Source of the DNA: Clostridium sp.
Lineage (GTDB): Bacteria > Bacillota > Clostridia > Lachnospirales > Lachnospiraceae
Length of the DNA stretch: 5,079 nucleotides
NCBI GenBank assembly: GCA_004554205.1
Contig: SFNH01000123.1
Coordinates: 1-5,079 of the forward strand
Reading direction: 5' to 3'
Below the pieces are notes generated by a model. The model had not been told where the DNA came from and made no database searches. It worked only from the letters and a program-made list of their open reading frames with translations. Positions 1-5,079 of this stretch are shown here, one piece after another. The number at the start of each line of letters is the position of its first letter. The first letter of the stretch is position 1. Position numbers and translations under genes: made by a program.

Positions 1-2992
1 GATCCTGCTGCAGCCGCACGGTCACCGTCTGATTGCCCAGGTCGTAGCGCTTGCCGCCCTGTGCATCCAGTCCAATTTCGGAGAGGTACTGGTCTCGAAT
101 AGTGTCCGCCGTCATGCCCCGCAGCGCCGCATATTCCTCCAAATCATGATACTTTTCCGCCAGAAGCATGGCCGCCCGTGTATCGCTGTATTGGGCGGCG
201 CGCCGGAAGGTCCACAGCGACGGGGCATTATTGCCGGAAGTGGCAGAGGCCCATTTGGGCGCACAATGGGTCAGTTCCTCCATCAGCGCCTCATCCGCAT
301 AGCGGCAGATGGGATAAGCCAGGAACATCTTTCGGCTGCGTCCCTTTTGTCCGAGATAGTTTTCCGCCATCGCCGCCATCGCCTTTTGCAGGCTTTCTTC
401 GTCCAGCATCGACGCGATGGCCTTTGCGCTGCCGCATAGGCCGGGAGGGCAGGCGGCAACGACCTCGGGTTCCTCCCAGGGTCTGACCTCAAGCTTTTCG
501 TGAGCGGTCAAAAGATATGCCATCACCGTCCCGCCCTCCGCGGAGCCGTCCTTGCAGAGAACCTCCGGCAGGTCCGGGGGCGTCAGGCCGTAAAAGTCCT
601 TCAGATTGGCAGCAAGCTCCGCGACAGACTTTTTTTCCTCGGCCAGATATGCCATAACAATTTTTTCGATCTCAGAGAGATTCTGCGCCGCCTCGCCGCT
701 GCTGTCGAGTATGACCATCAGCGCCGTGTCCGCTTCGATGCTCTTACACGCCTTGGCCGCCGTTTTCAACGGTTTGATGGCCGCATAGATCGCGCGCAGC
801 AAGGCGCTGTCCGCCTTCTGTGCAAACAGCATAAGGAAGTTTGCTGCGGCATTGCACTCCTTCACGGAGGACTTTGCGTTCAGACCGGCAAGGATCTCCC
901 GTCCCATATCGTTCGGGTCTTGCTCGCACTGCGCATAAAGCGGCAGCAGCGTCTTGCCCTGACAGTTCATAAAGATCTCCGTGCGGGTTTTGATATCCAA
1001 CTTTTCCCAGACAGATTTCCGGATGATGTACTTTTTGAGCGAGCCGTCCGTCAGATGCGCATAGAGCTGTCCGACAGCGCCAATCAGCTCCTTCGGAAAG
1101 GTCTCACCAAAAGGTTCTTTCCCAAACTTGCATTTTTCGTTTCTGACCTCGAGATGCGCAAGCTTCTGACAGTCGGCAAAGGCACCCTCTCCGACGGCGG
1201 CTACGCCCTCGGAGAGTATAACGCTTGTTAGCGTTTCACATCTGAAAAACGTCTCATCTCCGATACTCGTCACGCCGTCAGGGATCACGATGTCCGACAG
1301 CGCCTCGCAGCCACAAAATGCACTTGCTCCAATGGTTCTCACGCTATCGGGGATTGCGATGCTCGTCAGGCTCTCGCACCATTGAAATGTCCTATTCTCA
1401 ATGCTCGTCACGCTGTCTGGGATTGTGATACTGGTCAGGCTGCGGCAATCGGAAAACGCTTCGACACCGATGCTCGTCACACTGTCCGGTATCGCGATAC
1501 TCGTCAGGCTGCGGCAATCGGAAAATGCCTTATTCCCAATGCTGGTCACGCTGTCGGGAATTGTGATACTCGTCAGCTTTTCACAGTCGAAAAACGCCCA
1601 ATTACCAATGCTCGTCAAGCCATCGGGAAGCGTGATGTGCGTCAGGCTGCGGCAATCGGAAAACGCCTTATCCCCAATGCTCGTCACGCTATCAGGGAGC
1701 GTGATGTGCGTCAGGCTGCGGCAATCGGAAAACGCTTCGACACCGATGCTCGTCACGTTGTCCGGTATCGTGATACTCGTCAGGCTGCGGCAACCCTCAA
1801 ACGCCCGATTCCCGATGCTCGTCACGCCGTCCGGTATCGCGATACTCGTCAGGCTGCGGCACTTCTCAAACGCCCAATATTCAATGCTCGTCACGCTGTC
1901 TGGGATCGTGATACTCGCCAGGCTGCTACAGCCGGAAAACGCCCCATATCCGATGCTCGTCACGCTGTCTGGGACGGTAATCTCTGTGGATCTCCCGCAA
2001 TAGTCGTATAGGACGCCTTTGAAAACAACAAATCCCTCAGGATCTGCAAGCCTCTTACAGCCGCGAAACGCACCGTTCCCAATGTCCGCTCCATCCGGGA
2101 GTATAACGCTTGTCAGCTTTTCACAGTCGAAAAACGCCCAATTACCAACGCTCGTCACGCTGTTGGGGAGCGTGATGCTCGTTAGGCTGCTGCAATTGTA
2201 AAATGCCCACTCTCCGATACTCGTCACGCTGTCGGGAAGCGTGATACTCGTCAGGCTGCTGCAATTGTAAAACGCACTGTCCCCAATGCTCGTCACTCCA
2301 TCGGGAAGCGTGATGCTCGTCAGGCTGCTGCAATTGTAAAATGCACGCTCCCCGATGCTCGTCACGCTGTCGGAAATTGTGATGCTCGTCAGCTTTTCAC
2401 AGCTGGAAAACGCCCCATCCCCGATGCCCGTCACGCTATCAGGAAGCGTGACGCACGTCAGGTGGTGGCAATAGGAAAATGCATACTCCTCGATGCTTAT
2501 CACACCGTCCGGAACGACAATCTTTTGGGATCTCCCGCAATAGTCGTATAGGACGCCTTTGAAAACAACAAATCCCTCAGGATCTGCAAGCCTCTTACAG
2601 CCGCGAAACGCGCCGTTCCCAATGTCCGCTCCATCGGGGAGTATAACGCTTGTCAGCTTTTCGCAGCCGCAAAATGCACTGTCCCCAATGCTCGTCACGC
2701 TATCAGGGAGCGTGATTCCGGTCAGGCGACTGCACTCCTCGAATGTACTCTTTCCAATGCTCGTCACGCTGTCGGGGATCGTGACGCTGGTCAGTTTTTC
2801 GCACCCGAAAAATGCACACTCTCCGATACTCGTCACGCTGTCAGGGAGCGTGATACTCGTCAGGCTGTGGCACCACTCAAACGCCCCATATCCAATGCTC
2901 GTCACGCCGTCCGGCACGGTCACATCGCCGCCGGGGCCGACGTATTTCTTCAAAACGCCGTTTTCGATGATAAAATCACTTGCGTTACTCAT
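1..2992 (-). CDS. Cytosolic BspA-type leucine-rich repeat protein with C-terminal DUF4132 (MolR/YehI-like) domain, 3' end outside window
   Basis: An unbroken minus-strand frame of 997 codons starts with ATG at 2990-2992 and is still open at base 1. The start is fixed by AGGAGGAG eight bases upstream. The N-terminus (MSNASDFIIENGVLKKY) is neither hydrophobic nor signal-like, so the protein is probably cytoplasmic. Residues about 23-610 hold some 24 repeats of the LRR_5 type, consensus LTSITLPDSVTSIGxxAFxxC, usually 23 residues. The array is broken twice by an insert around ADPEGFVVFKGVLYDYCGRS. From about 615 the repeats stop and a helical region follows. Residues about 914-997, with WTFRRAAQYSDTRAAMLLAE, then DQYLSEIGLD, then YDLGNQTVTVRLQQD, match my memory of the DUF4132 C-terminus, which normally continues with a GKxLKxLP-like segment; that part would lie outside the window. 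DUF4132 has no firmly established biochemical role. The gene follows the vWA gene by 12 bases and is surely cotranscribed. The LRR call is near certain; DUF4132 is likely. Confidence 0.93.
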   Translation of the reverse strand, partial: MSNASDFIIENGVLKKYVGPGGDVTVPDGVTSIGYGAFEWCHSLTSITLPDSVTSIGECAFFGCEKLTSVTIPDSVTSIGKSTFEECSRLTGITLPDSVTSIGDSAFCGCEKLTSVILPDGADIGNGAFRGCKRLADPEGFVVFKGVLYDYCGRSQKIVVPDGVISIEEYAFSYCHHLTCVTLPDSVTGIGDGAFSSCEKLTSITISDSVTSIGERAFYNCSSLTSITLPDGVTSIGDSAFYNCSSLTSITLPDSVTSIGEWAFYNCSSLTSITLPNSVTSVGNWAFFDCEKLTSVILPDGADIGNGAFRGCKRLADPEGFVVFKGVLYDYCGRSTEITVPDSVTSIGYGAFSGCSSLASITIPDSVTSIEYWAFEKCRSLTSIAIPDGVTSIGNRAFEGCRSLTSITIPDNVTSIGVEAFSDCRSLTHITLPDSVTSIGDKAFSDCRSLTHITLPDGLTSIGNWAFFDCEKLTSITIPDSVTSIGNKAFSDCRSLTSIAIPDSVTSIGVEAFSDCRSLTSITIPDSVTSIENRTFQWCESLTSIAIPDSVRTIGASAFCGCEALSDIVIPDGVTSIGDETFFRCETLTSVILSEGVAAVGEGAFADCQKLAHLEVRNEKCKFGKEPFGETFPKELIGAVGQLYAHLTDGSLKKYIIRKSVWEKLDIKTRTEIFMNCQGKTLLPLYAQCEQDPNDMGREILAGLNAKSSVKECNAAANFLMLFAQKADSALLRAIYAAIKPLKTAAKACKSIEADTALMVILDSSGEAAQNLSEIEKIVMAYLAEEKKSVAELAANLKDFYGLTPPDLPEVLCKDGSAEGGTVMAYLLTAHEKLEVRPWEEPEVVAACPPGLCGSAKAIASMLDEESLQKAMAAMAENYLGQKGRSRKMFLAYPICRYADEALMEELTHCAPKWASATSGNNAPSLWTFRRAAQYSDTRAAMLLAEKYHDLEEYAALRGMTADTIRDQYLSEIGLDAQGGKRYDLGNQTVTVRLQQD
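1988..2122. repeat. Long near-identical internal duplication, copy 1 (partner 2528-2662)
   Basis: These 135 bases match 2528-2662 with only two substitutions (2072 a versus 2612 g, 2096 c versus 2636 g). The offset is exactly 540 bases, or 180 codons, so the frame is kept. This copy encodes residues about 291-335 of the LRR protein: the end of a 22-residue repeat, the GFVVFKGVLYDYCGRS insert, and nothing of the variable units beyond. The identity drops sharply at both edges. Confidence 0.95.
2528..2662. repeat. Long near-identical internal duplication, copy 2 (partner 1988-2122)
   Basis: Second copy of the 135-base block, encoding residues about 111-155 of the LRR protein. The repeats between the two copies (roughly 2123-2527) are ordinary 23-residue units. 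The block plus those units therefore forms a 180-residue super-module that appears to have been copied once. Confidence 0.95.
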
Positions 2993-2998
2993 TTTGCT

Positions 2999-3006
2999 CT
3001 CCTCCT
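2999..3006 (-). promoter_or_regulatory. Ribosome binding site of the LRR-DUF4132 gene, overlapping the vWA stop codon
   Basis: Read on the minus strand this is AGGAGGAG, with its AGGAGG core eight bases before the ATG at 2992. It shares bases with the TAG stop of the vWA gene (3005-3007), so ribosomes ending vWA translation finish on top of the next start signal. This supports translational coupling and fixes the start of the LRR gene. Confidence 0.85.
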
Positions 3007-4357
3007 ATATCTCGTCCTTTTGTAATACCAGCTTGATGGCCCAGACGGGAACATCCGGGTTGTTGTATTCGTCGTCGATGAACACAAATGCCGTGTGATA
3101 GTCCGGCTGTCGCTCCGGGAATGTGCCGAAGCCGTCGGTGAAATAGATCAGTCCCTTCAGGTTGGTGAACTCTCCCGCCTGCCGCAGCTGCTCCACATAG
3201 TCGAACACCGGCCGGAAGTCCGTGCCGCCGAAGCCACGGAGCTGCATGGTGTTCAGGTAGGCGTCAAACTCCTCCTGTGAGGTGATCTTCGCGTCCTCCT
3301 GCACCTCTGCGTCGCACTGGAGGATGTGCAGGTTGATCTTTGTGAAGAAGCTCTCCTGCTGCTTGAGGATGTTGTAGGTCTTCTGCACGAATTTCTGCAC
3401 CAGCTCGCCGGACACAGAGCCGGAGGTGTCGATGGCCACCACAAACTCGCGGATGCGCTTGACCTCCTTGTATTCCAGCGGCTCGATCAACGGCATATTG
3501 CCATAGAGCTTCATGCCGTAGGTGTAGAAGATGTAGTCGAACTCATCGTCATTGACCTTCATGGCCTCGCCCAGCACCGCAAAGCGCCGCAGGAAGTCCG
3601 CGTAGTCGTATTTCTCCCGCGTCACGGCGGACAGGCTCTGACTCAGACCGCCCGGCTCGCTGCCCTGCCGCTTCTCGGCAAAGGCTTCCAGCTCCGTCTG
3701 CATCCGCCGGGCTATATCCGACCAGACCTGCTCCAAATCAGTTCGGGAAAGACTGTCTACCCTGACAGTGCGCTTGAGCTGCTTCGTGTGCTCGTCCGGC
3801 TCACCGTCTCCGCCGCTGGCGCTCTCCGGTGGAAGGTACCACAGGCTGTGGTCATCGGCGGCAAAGTTCTGGTGCAGAATAGCGATCTCCTGCGGCGGGA
3901 ACGCCCGATCCCGCAGATAGTGGTAGATTTTTTCCGCCGTCAGCTGCTTCACATCACGGCGGATGATCTCCATAAAGGCATACTGGGACGCCTGCCGCGC
4001 TGTCCGGACACAGGGCAGATCCAGTTCATTGATGGCGTTCTCCACCGCGATGTCGCAGGCCAGATCCCATGCGTCGGTGTCCAGCAGCGTGTCCACAAAG
4101 GCGTGGTGGAACACACAGTGAAACACCATGTGGAGGTAGTCCCGCACGATGACTTGCTTCTCCTGCTTGTAGCGGCGCAGCACCCAAAGCGGGTCGTAGT
4201 AGATGTGCGTGCCGTCCACCGCGATACTGCCGTCCACCGGCACAAAGTCAAACCGGCTCAGCGCCACGTCCAAAAAACGCAGGTTCACCAGCAGCGTGTT
4301 ACGCGCCAGCTTCAGGGTGTCCCGCGCCAATTCATTTTTCTTTTCCCATCTGTCCAT
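3005..4357 (-). CDS. vWA-domain protein with N-terminal metallopeptidase-like (DUF2201-type) region
   Basis: A complete 450-residue protein. Residues 1-150 resemble the N-terminal putative metallopeptidase region of the DUF2201/vWA-like family, including YLHMVFHCVFHH (74-85) and WDLACDIAVENAI (97-109). The usual HExxH is replaced by HMVFH, so peptidase activity is doubtful, although several His remain. Residues 176-245 are polar, low-complexity linker. Residues about 303-447 form a von Willebrand factor A domain with a complete metal-ion-dependent adhesion site: DTSGS (310-314), GGTD (377-380) and TDG (407-409). In this family the vWA domain is thought to bind partners through a divalent metal, usually alongside a MoxR-type AAA+ ATPase. 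There is no signal peptide or membrane segment, so a cytosolic role is expected. The ATG lies two bases after the stop of the 53-residue gene, with AAGGA at 4367-4371 as ribosome binding site. The family call is strong; the cellular role is inferred. Confidence 0.92.
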   Translation of the reverse strand: MDRWEKKNELARDTLKLARNTLLVNLRFLDVALSRFDFVPVDGSIAVDGTHIYYDPLWVLRRYKQEKQVIVRDYLHMVFHCVFHHAFVDTLLDTDAWDLACDIAVENAINELDLPCVRTARQASQYAFMEIIRRDVKQLTAEKIYHYLRDRAFPPQEIAILHQNFAADDHSLWYLPPESASGGDGEPDEHTKQLKRTVRVDSLSRTDLEQVWSDIARRMQTELEAFAEKRQGSEPGGLSQSLSAVTREKYDYADFLRRFAVLGEAMKVNDDEFDYIFYTYGMKLYGNMPLIEPLEYKEVKRIREFVVAIDTSGSVSGELVQKFVQKTYNILKQQESFFTKINLHILQCDAEVQEDAKITSQEEFDAYLNTMQLRGFGGTDFRPVFDYVEQLRQAGEFTNLKGLIYFTDGFGTFPERQPDYHTAFVFIDDEYNNPDVPVWAIKLVLQKDEI

Positions 4358-4359
4358 CG

Positions 4360-4521
4360 TCAGTCTTCCTTGATCCAGCCCAGCTCGTCCGCCATCTGGA
4401 TGAGTTTCTCATCCGACGCGCTCTCTGCCTGCGAAAGCTCAATGACTGCCATGGGATTGCCACTGCTCATTGCCGTGCCGTAATAATCCATCAGTGCTTT
4501 GCGCAGTTCTTCGTTTGTCAT
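4360..4521 (-). CDS. Small acidic protein, 53 residues, first gene of the vWA-LRR operon
   Basis: ATG at 4519-4521, TGA at 4360-4362. The start has a strong GGAGGGG ribosome binding site at 4528-4534 with an eight-base gap from its GGAGG core, and a good promoter upstream. The stop is two bases before the vWA ATG, so the two are very likely translationally coupled. The protein starts MTNEELRKALMDYYGTAMSS and ends in DEKLIQMADELGWIKED. It looks like two short helical segments joined by a Gly/Ser/Pro turn, with no Cys, no membrane segment and no signal peptide. I do not recognise a named family. Its place suggests a small partner or adaptor of the vWA protein, which is inference only. Confidence 0.85.
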   Translation of the reverse strand: MTNEELRKALMDYYGTAMSSGNPMAVIELSQAESASDEKLIQMADELGWIKED

Positions 4522-4557
4522 AGAAAACCCCTCCGCTTTGCATAATAATAGATTTTA

Positions 4558-4586
4558 ATTGTATCATGTTTGGGCAGTTTTTACAA
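4558..4586 (-). promoter_or_regulatory. Sigma-A type promoter of the minus-strand operon
   Basis: On the minus strand: -35 TTGTAA (4581-4586), 17-base spacer, -10 TACAAT (4558-4563), with a TG one base upstream of the -10 (extended -10, TGATACAAT). The predicted transcript starts near 4550 and leaves a leader of about 30 bases before the 53-residue gene. No other good promoter is seen within the operon, whose genes are separated by 2 and 12 bases. Confidence 0.7.
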
Positions 4587-4602
4587 TATGCAGCTTGCAT
4601 AT
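4586..4602. promoter_or_regulatory. Palindrome ATATGCA-gct-TGCATAT, candidate operator
   Basis: A perfect inverted repeat with 7-base arms and a 3-base centre. It touches the upstream edge of the -35 box of the minus-strand operon promoter (4581-4586). This position suits a regulator of that promoter. No terminator-like T-run follows on either strand. Confidence 0.45.
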
Positions 4603-4604
4603 CC

Positions 4605-4614
4605 GTCGGCCGAC
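4605..4614. promoter_or_regulatory. Perfect palindrome GTCGGCCGAC
   Basis: A 10-base perfect palindrome midway between the two divergent promoters, two bases from the preceding palindrome. It is GC-rich in an otherwise AT-rich stretch. It could be a regulator site or part of a larger composite operator; chance is also possible for a site this short. Confidence 0.3.
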
Positions 4615-4621
4615 TGTGATA

Positions 4622-4633
4622 TTTGTATACAAA
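4622..4633. promoter_or_regulatory. Perfect palindrome TTTGTATACAAA, candidate operator
   Basis: A 12-base perfect palindrome lying 15 bases upstream of the -35 box of the plus-strand promoter. Its shape (TTGTATACAA core) is typical of sites bound by dimeric helix-turn-helix repressors or activators. No regulator gene is visible in the window to pair with it. Confidence 0.45.
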
Positions 4634-4647
4634 AAGAGCCTTCCACC

Positions 4648-4676
4648 TTGACGTTTGCCAGCGGGGGCGGTATAAT
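4648..4676 (+). promoter_or_regulatory. Strong sigma-A promoter of the plus-strand gene
   Basis: -35 TTGACG (4648-4653), a spacer of exactly 17 bases, and a perfect -10 TATAAT (4671-4676). Predicted transcription start is near 4683, giving a leader of about 140 bases before the ATG at 4825. This is the best promoter in the window and is divergent from the operon promoter. Confidence 0.8.
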
Positions 4677-4700
4677 AAATTTCACCCACACAGTGAGTAC

Positions 4701-4737
4701 GCGAAATAAGCGGAGGAACTCCTATACTTGATTTCGC
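4701..4737 (+). promoter_or_regulatory. Stem-loop in the leader of the plus-strand gene
   Basis: The outer arms GCGAAAT (4701-4707) and ATTTCGC (4731-4737) pair perfectly. AAG (4708-4710) can pair with CTT (4727-4729) across one bulged G. An inner GGAG (4712-4715) pairs with CTCC (4719-4722) around a GAA loop. The structure begins about 18 bases after the predicted transcription start. It has no U-run after it, so it is not a simple terminator. It could stabilise the mRNA or act as a regulatory element; I do not recognise it as a known riboswitch. Confidence 0.45.
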
Positions 4738-4779
4738 CAAATACATTAAAATCACTTGTGAAAAATCCCAAGAGAAAGA

Positions 4780-4800
4780 TATCATGCCATTATCATGCCA
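4780..4800 (+). repeat. Two TATCATGCCA direct repeats with 11-base period
   Basis: TATCATGCCA occurs at 4780-4789 and 4791-4800, separated by a single t, about 12 bases before the ribosome binding site of the plus-strand gene. The 11-base period is close to one helical turn of DNA. It may be a protein site on DNA or RNA, or only a small tandem duplication. Confidence 0.6.
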
Positions 4801-4812
4801 ACAACTGCATAC

Positions 4813-4820
4813 AAGGAGAA
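4813..4820 (+). promoter_or_regulatory. Ribosome binding site of the plus-strand gene
   Basis: AAGGAGAA with the GGAG core six bases before ATG 4825. It decides the start of the gene and argues against the overlapping frame that begins with TTG at 4728. Confidence 0.75.
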
Positions 4821-4824
4821 CGAT

Positions 4825-5079
4825 ATGAGTCTGAATCATACAAGAATCTATGTGGTCGCGGAAAGCAAGGATGCATTTTTGAAATTGAGTTTAGCGCAGG
4901 ATCCCTCTGCCGGAGAAAGAGCTTGTACCCTGGCCGGCCCACTTTTTATAGGTGAAGATATTTGTTTAGACGAAGAAACCCTGCCCATGTTTGTGAATAT
5001 TATTGCGGAAGAGTTGGGAGACAAGGGACTGCTGATTGCCGATACGACGAATGAGAGTGTAGATCCATATACTTTCTTC
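4825..5079 (+). CDS. Hypothetical protein, 5' part only, divergent from the vWA-LRR operon
   Basis: Open from ATG 4825 to the right edge (85 codons, no stop), preceded by AAGGAGAA and a strong promoter. The protein begins MSLNHTRIYVVAESKDAF; further on it has AGPLFIGEDICLDEETLP and a segment ending GDKGLLIADTTNESVDPY. It is acidic, with alternating strand-like and helical stretches and no signal peptide or membrane segment, so it is probably a soluble cytoplasmic protein. I do not recognise the family. The base composition is less GC-rich than in the minus-strand operon, which may mean a different history. Its promoter shares a palindrome-rich control region with the operon, so joint regulation is possible, but a functional link is only a guess. 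Confidence 0.75.
   Translation, partial: MSLNHTRIYVVAESKDAFLKLSLAQDPSAGERACTLAGPLFIGEDICLDEETLPMFVNIIAEELGDKGLLIADTTNESVDPYTFF

Larger units (their letters stand above)
1163..2926 (-). repeat. 69-bp coding repeat array (about 24 LRR_5 units)
   Basis: The DNA repeats with a 69-base period because each protein unit is 23 residues. On the plus strand the signature is a recurring atgctcgtcacgctgtc followed by a gtgat-type core and ctcgtcaggctg. Units differ mainly at the two residues before AF and the three around the conserved Cys, the usual variable positions of this repeat. A few units are shorter: the VILPDGADIGNGAF unit lacks one residue, and the units after each insert lack the leading LTS. 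Units near 2185, 2254 and 2323 share the same ggctgctgcaattgtaaaa block exactly 69 bases apart, which points to recent unit duplication. Confidence 0.95.
4522..4824. other. Divergent intergenic control region
   Basis: The 303 bases between the two start codons contain no convincing gene. They hold both promoters, three palindromes between them, a stem-loop, a direct repeat and the two ribosome binding sites. The region is AT-richer than the flanking operon. No terminator or tRNA is seen. Confidence 0.7.

Noticed and set aside
500..1231. Plus-strand 243-residue open frame
   Set aside because: Antisense to the C-terminal part of the LRR-DUF4132 protein; the start has no good ribosome binding site and the translation is not domain-like.
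1382..2011. Plus-strand open frames of about 200 residues with internal repeats (also 1401-2003, 2019-2201, 2559-3098)
   Set aside because: They are antisense shadows of the 69-base LRR repeat; the period is a multiple of three, so other frames stay open too. No ribosome binding sites, and the minus-strand frame gives a clear LRR protein.
1163..2926. Possible CRISPR array or satellite repeat
   Set aside because: The 69-base period has no alternation of constant repeat and unique spacer; it is continuous coding sequence for LRR units.
3326..4483. Plus-strand 385-residue open frame
   Set aside because: It is antisense to the vWA gene and the 53-residue gene. High GC keeps the frame open; the translation is rich in His, Val, Leu and Arg and shows no domain, while the opposite strand has a complete vWA domain.
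4701..4740. Rho-independent terminator in the divergent region
   Set aside because: The stem is followed by CAAATACATT rather than a T-run, and it lies downstream of a strong promoter at the start of a leader.
4564..4839. Minus-strand 91-residue open frame upstream of the operon
   Set aside because: It covers both promoters and the palindromes, lacks a ribosome binding site and reads into the start of the plus-strand gene; the translation looks non-coding.
4728..4955. Plus-strand frame starting at TTG 4728
   Set aside because: It overlaps the better-supported gene at 4825 in another frame, and its only ribosome-site-like GGAGG sits inside the leader stem-loop.

Overview
This window looks like a piece of a chromosome from a fairly GC-rich Firmicute, probably a gut clostridium of the Oscillospiraceae/Lachnospiraceae kind. 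The signs are strong AGGAGG-type ribosome binding sites, sigma-A type promoters, cytosolic BspA-type leucine-rich repeats, and a family of vWA/metallopeptidase-like proteins common in those bacteria. The lineage is an inference from style; there is no marker gene.

Layout. From about 4586 down to the left edge runs a tightly packed minus-strand operon of three genes: a 53-residue small protein (4360-4521), a 450-residue vWA protein with an N-terminal metallopeptidase-like (DUF2201-type) region (3005-4357), and a very large leucine-rich repeat protein (1-2992, running off the left edge). The large protein has about 24 LRR_5/BspA-type repeats of 23 residues, followed by a helical C-terminal part that I recognise as DUF4132 (MolR/YehI-like). 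Gaps between the genes are 2 and 12 bases. To the right, a divergent plus-strand gene of unknown function starts at 4825 and runs off the right edge. The 303-base gap between the two starts (4522-4824) holds a promoter for each direction, three perfect palindromes between those promoters, and a structured leader before the plus-strand gene.

How the parts may work together. vWA proteins of this type are usually partnered with MoxR-family AAA+ ATPases, and DUF4132 proteins recur beside vWA/MoxR genes (the E. coli yehI-yehL-yehP neighbourhood is the example I recall). The operon is therefore best read as an intracellular MoxR/vWA-type system in which the LRR array is fused to the DUF4132 module and could serve as a target- or partner-recognition surface. 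No ATPase is visible in the window. The LRR protein has no signal peptide, unlike the surface BspA proteins that share its repeat. The repeat array shows recent internal duplication (a 540-base step with 135 bases at two mismatches), so its length may vary between strains.
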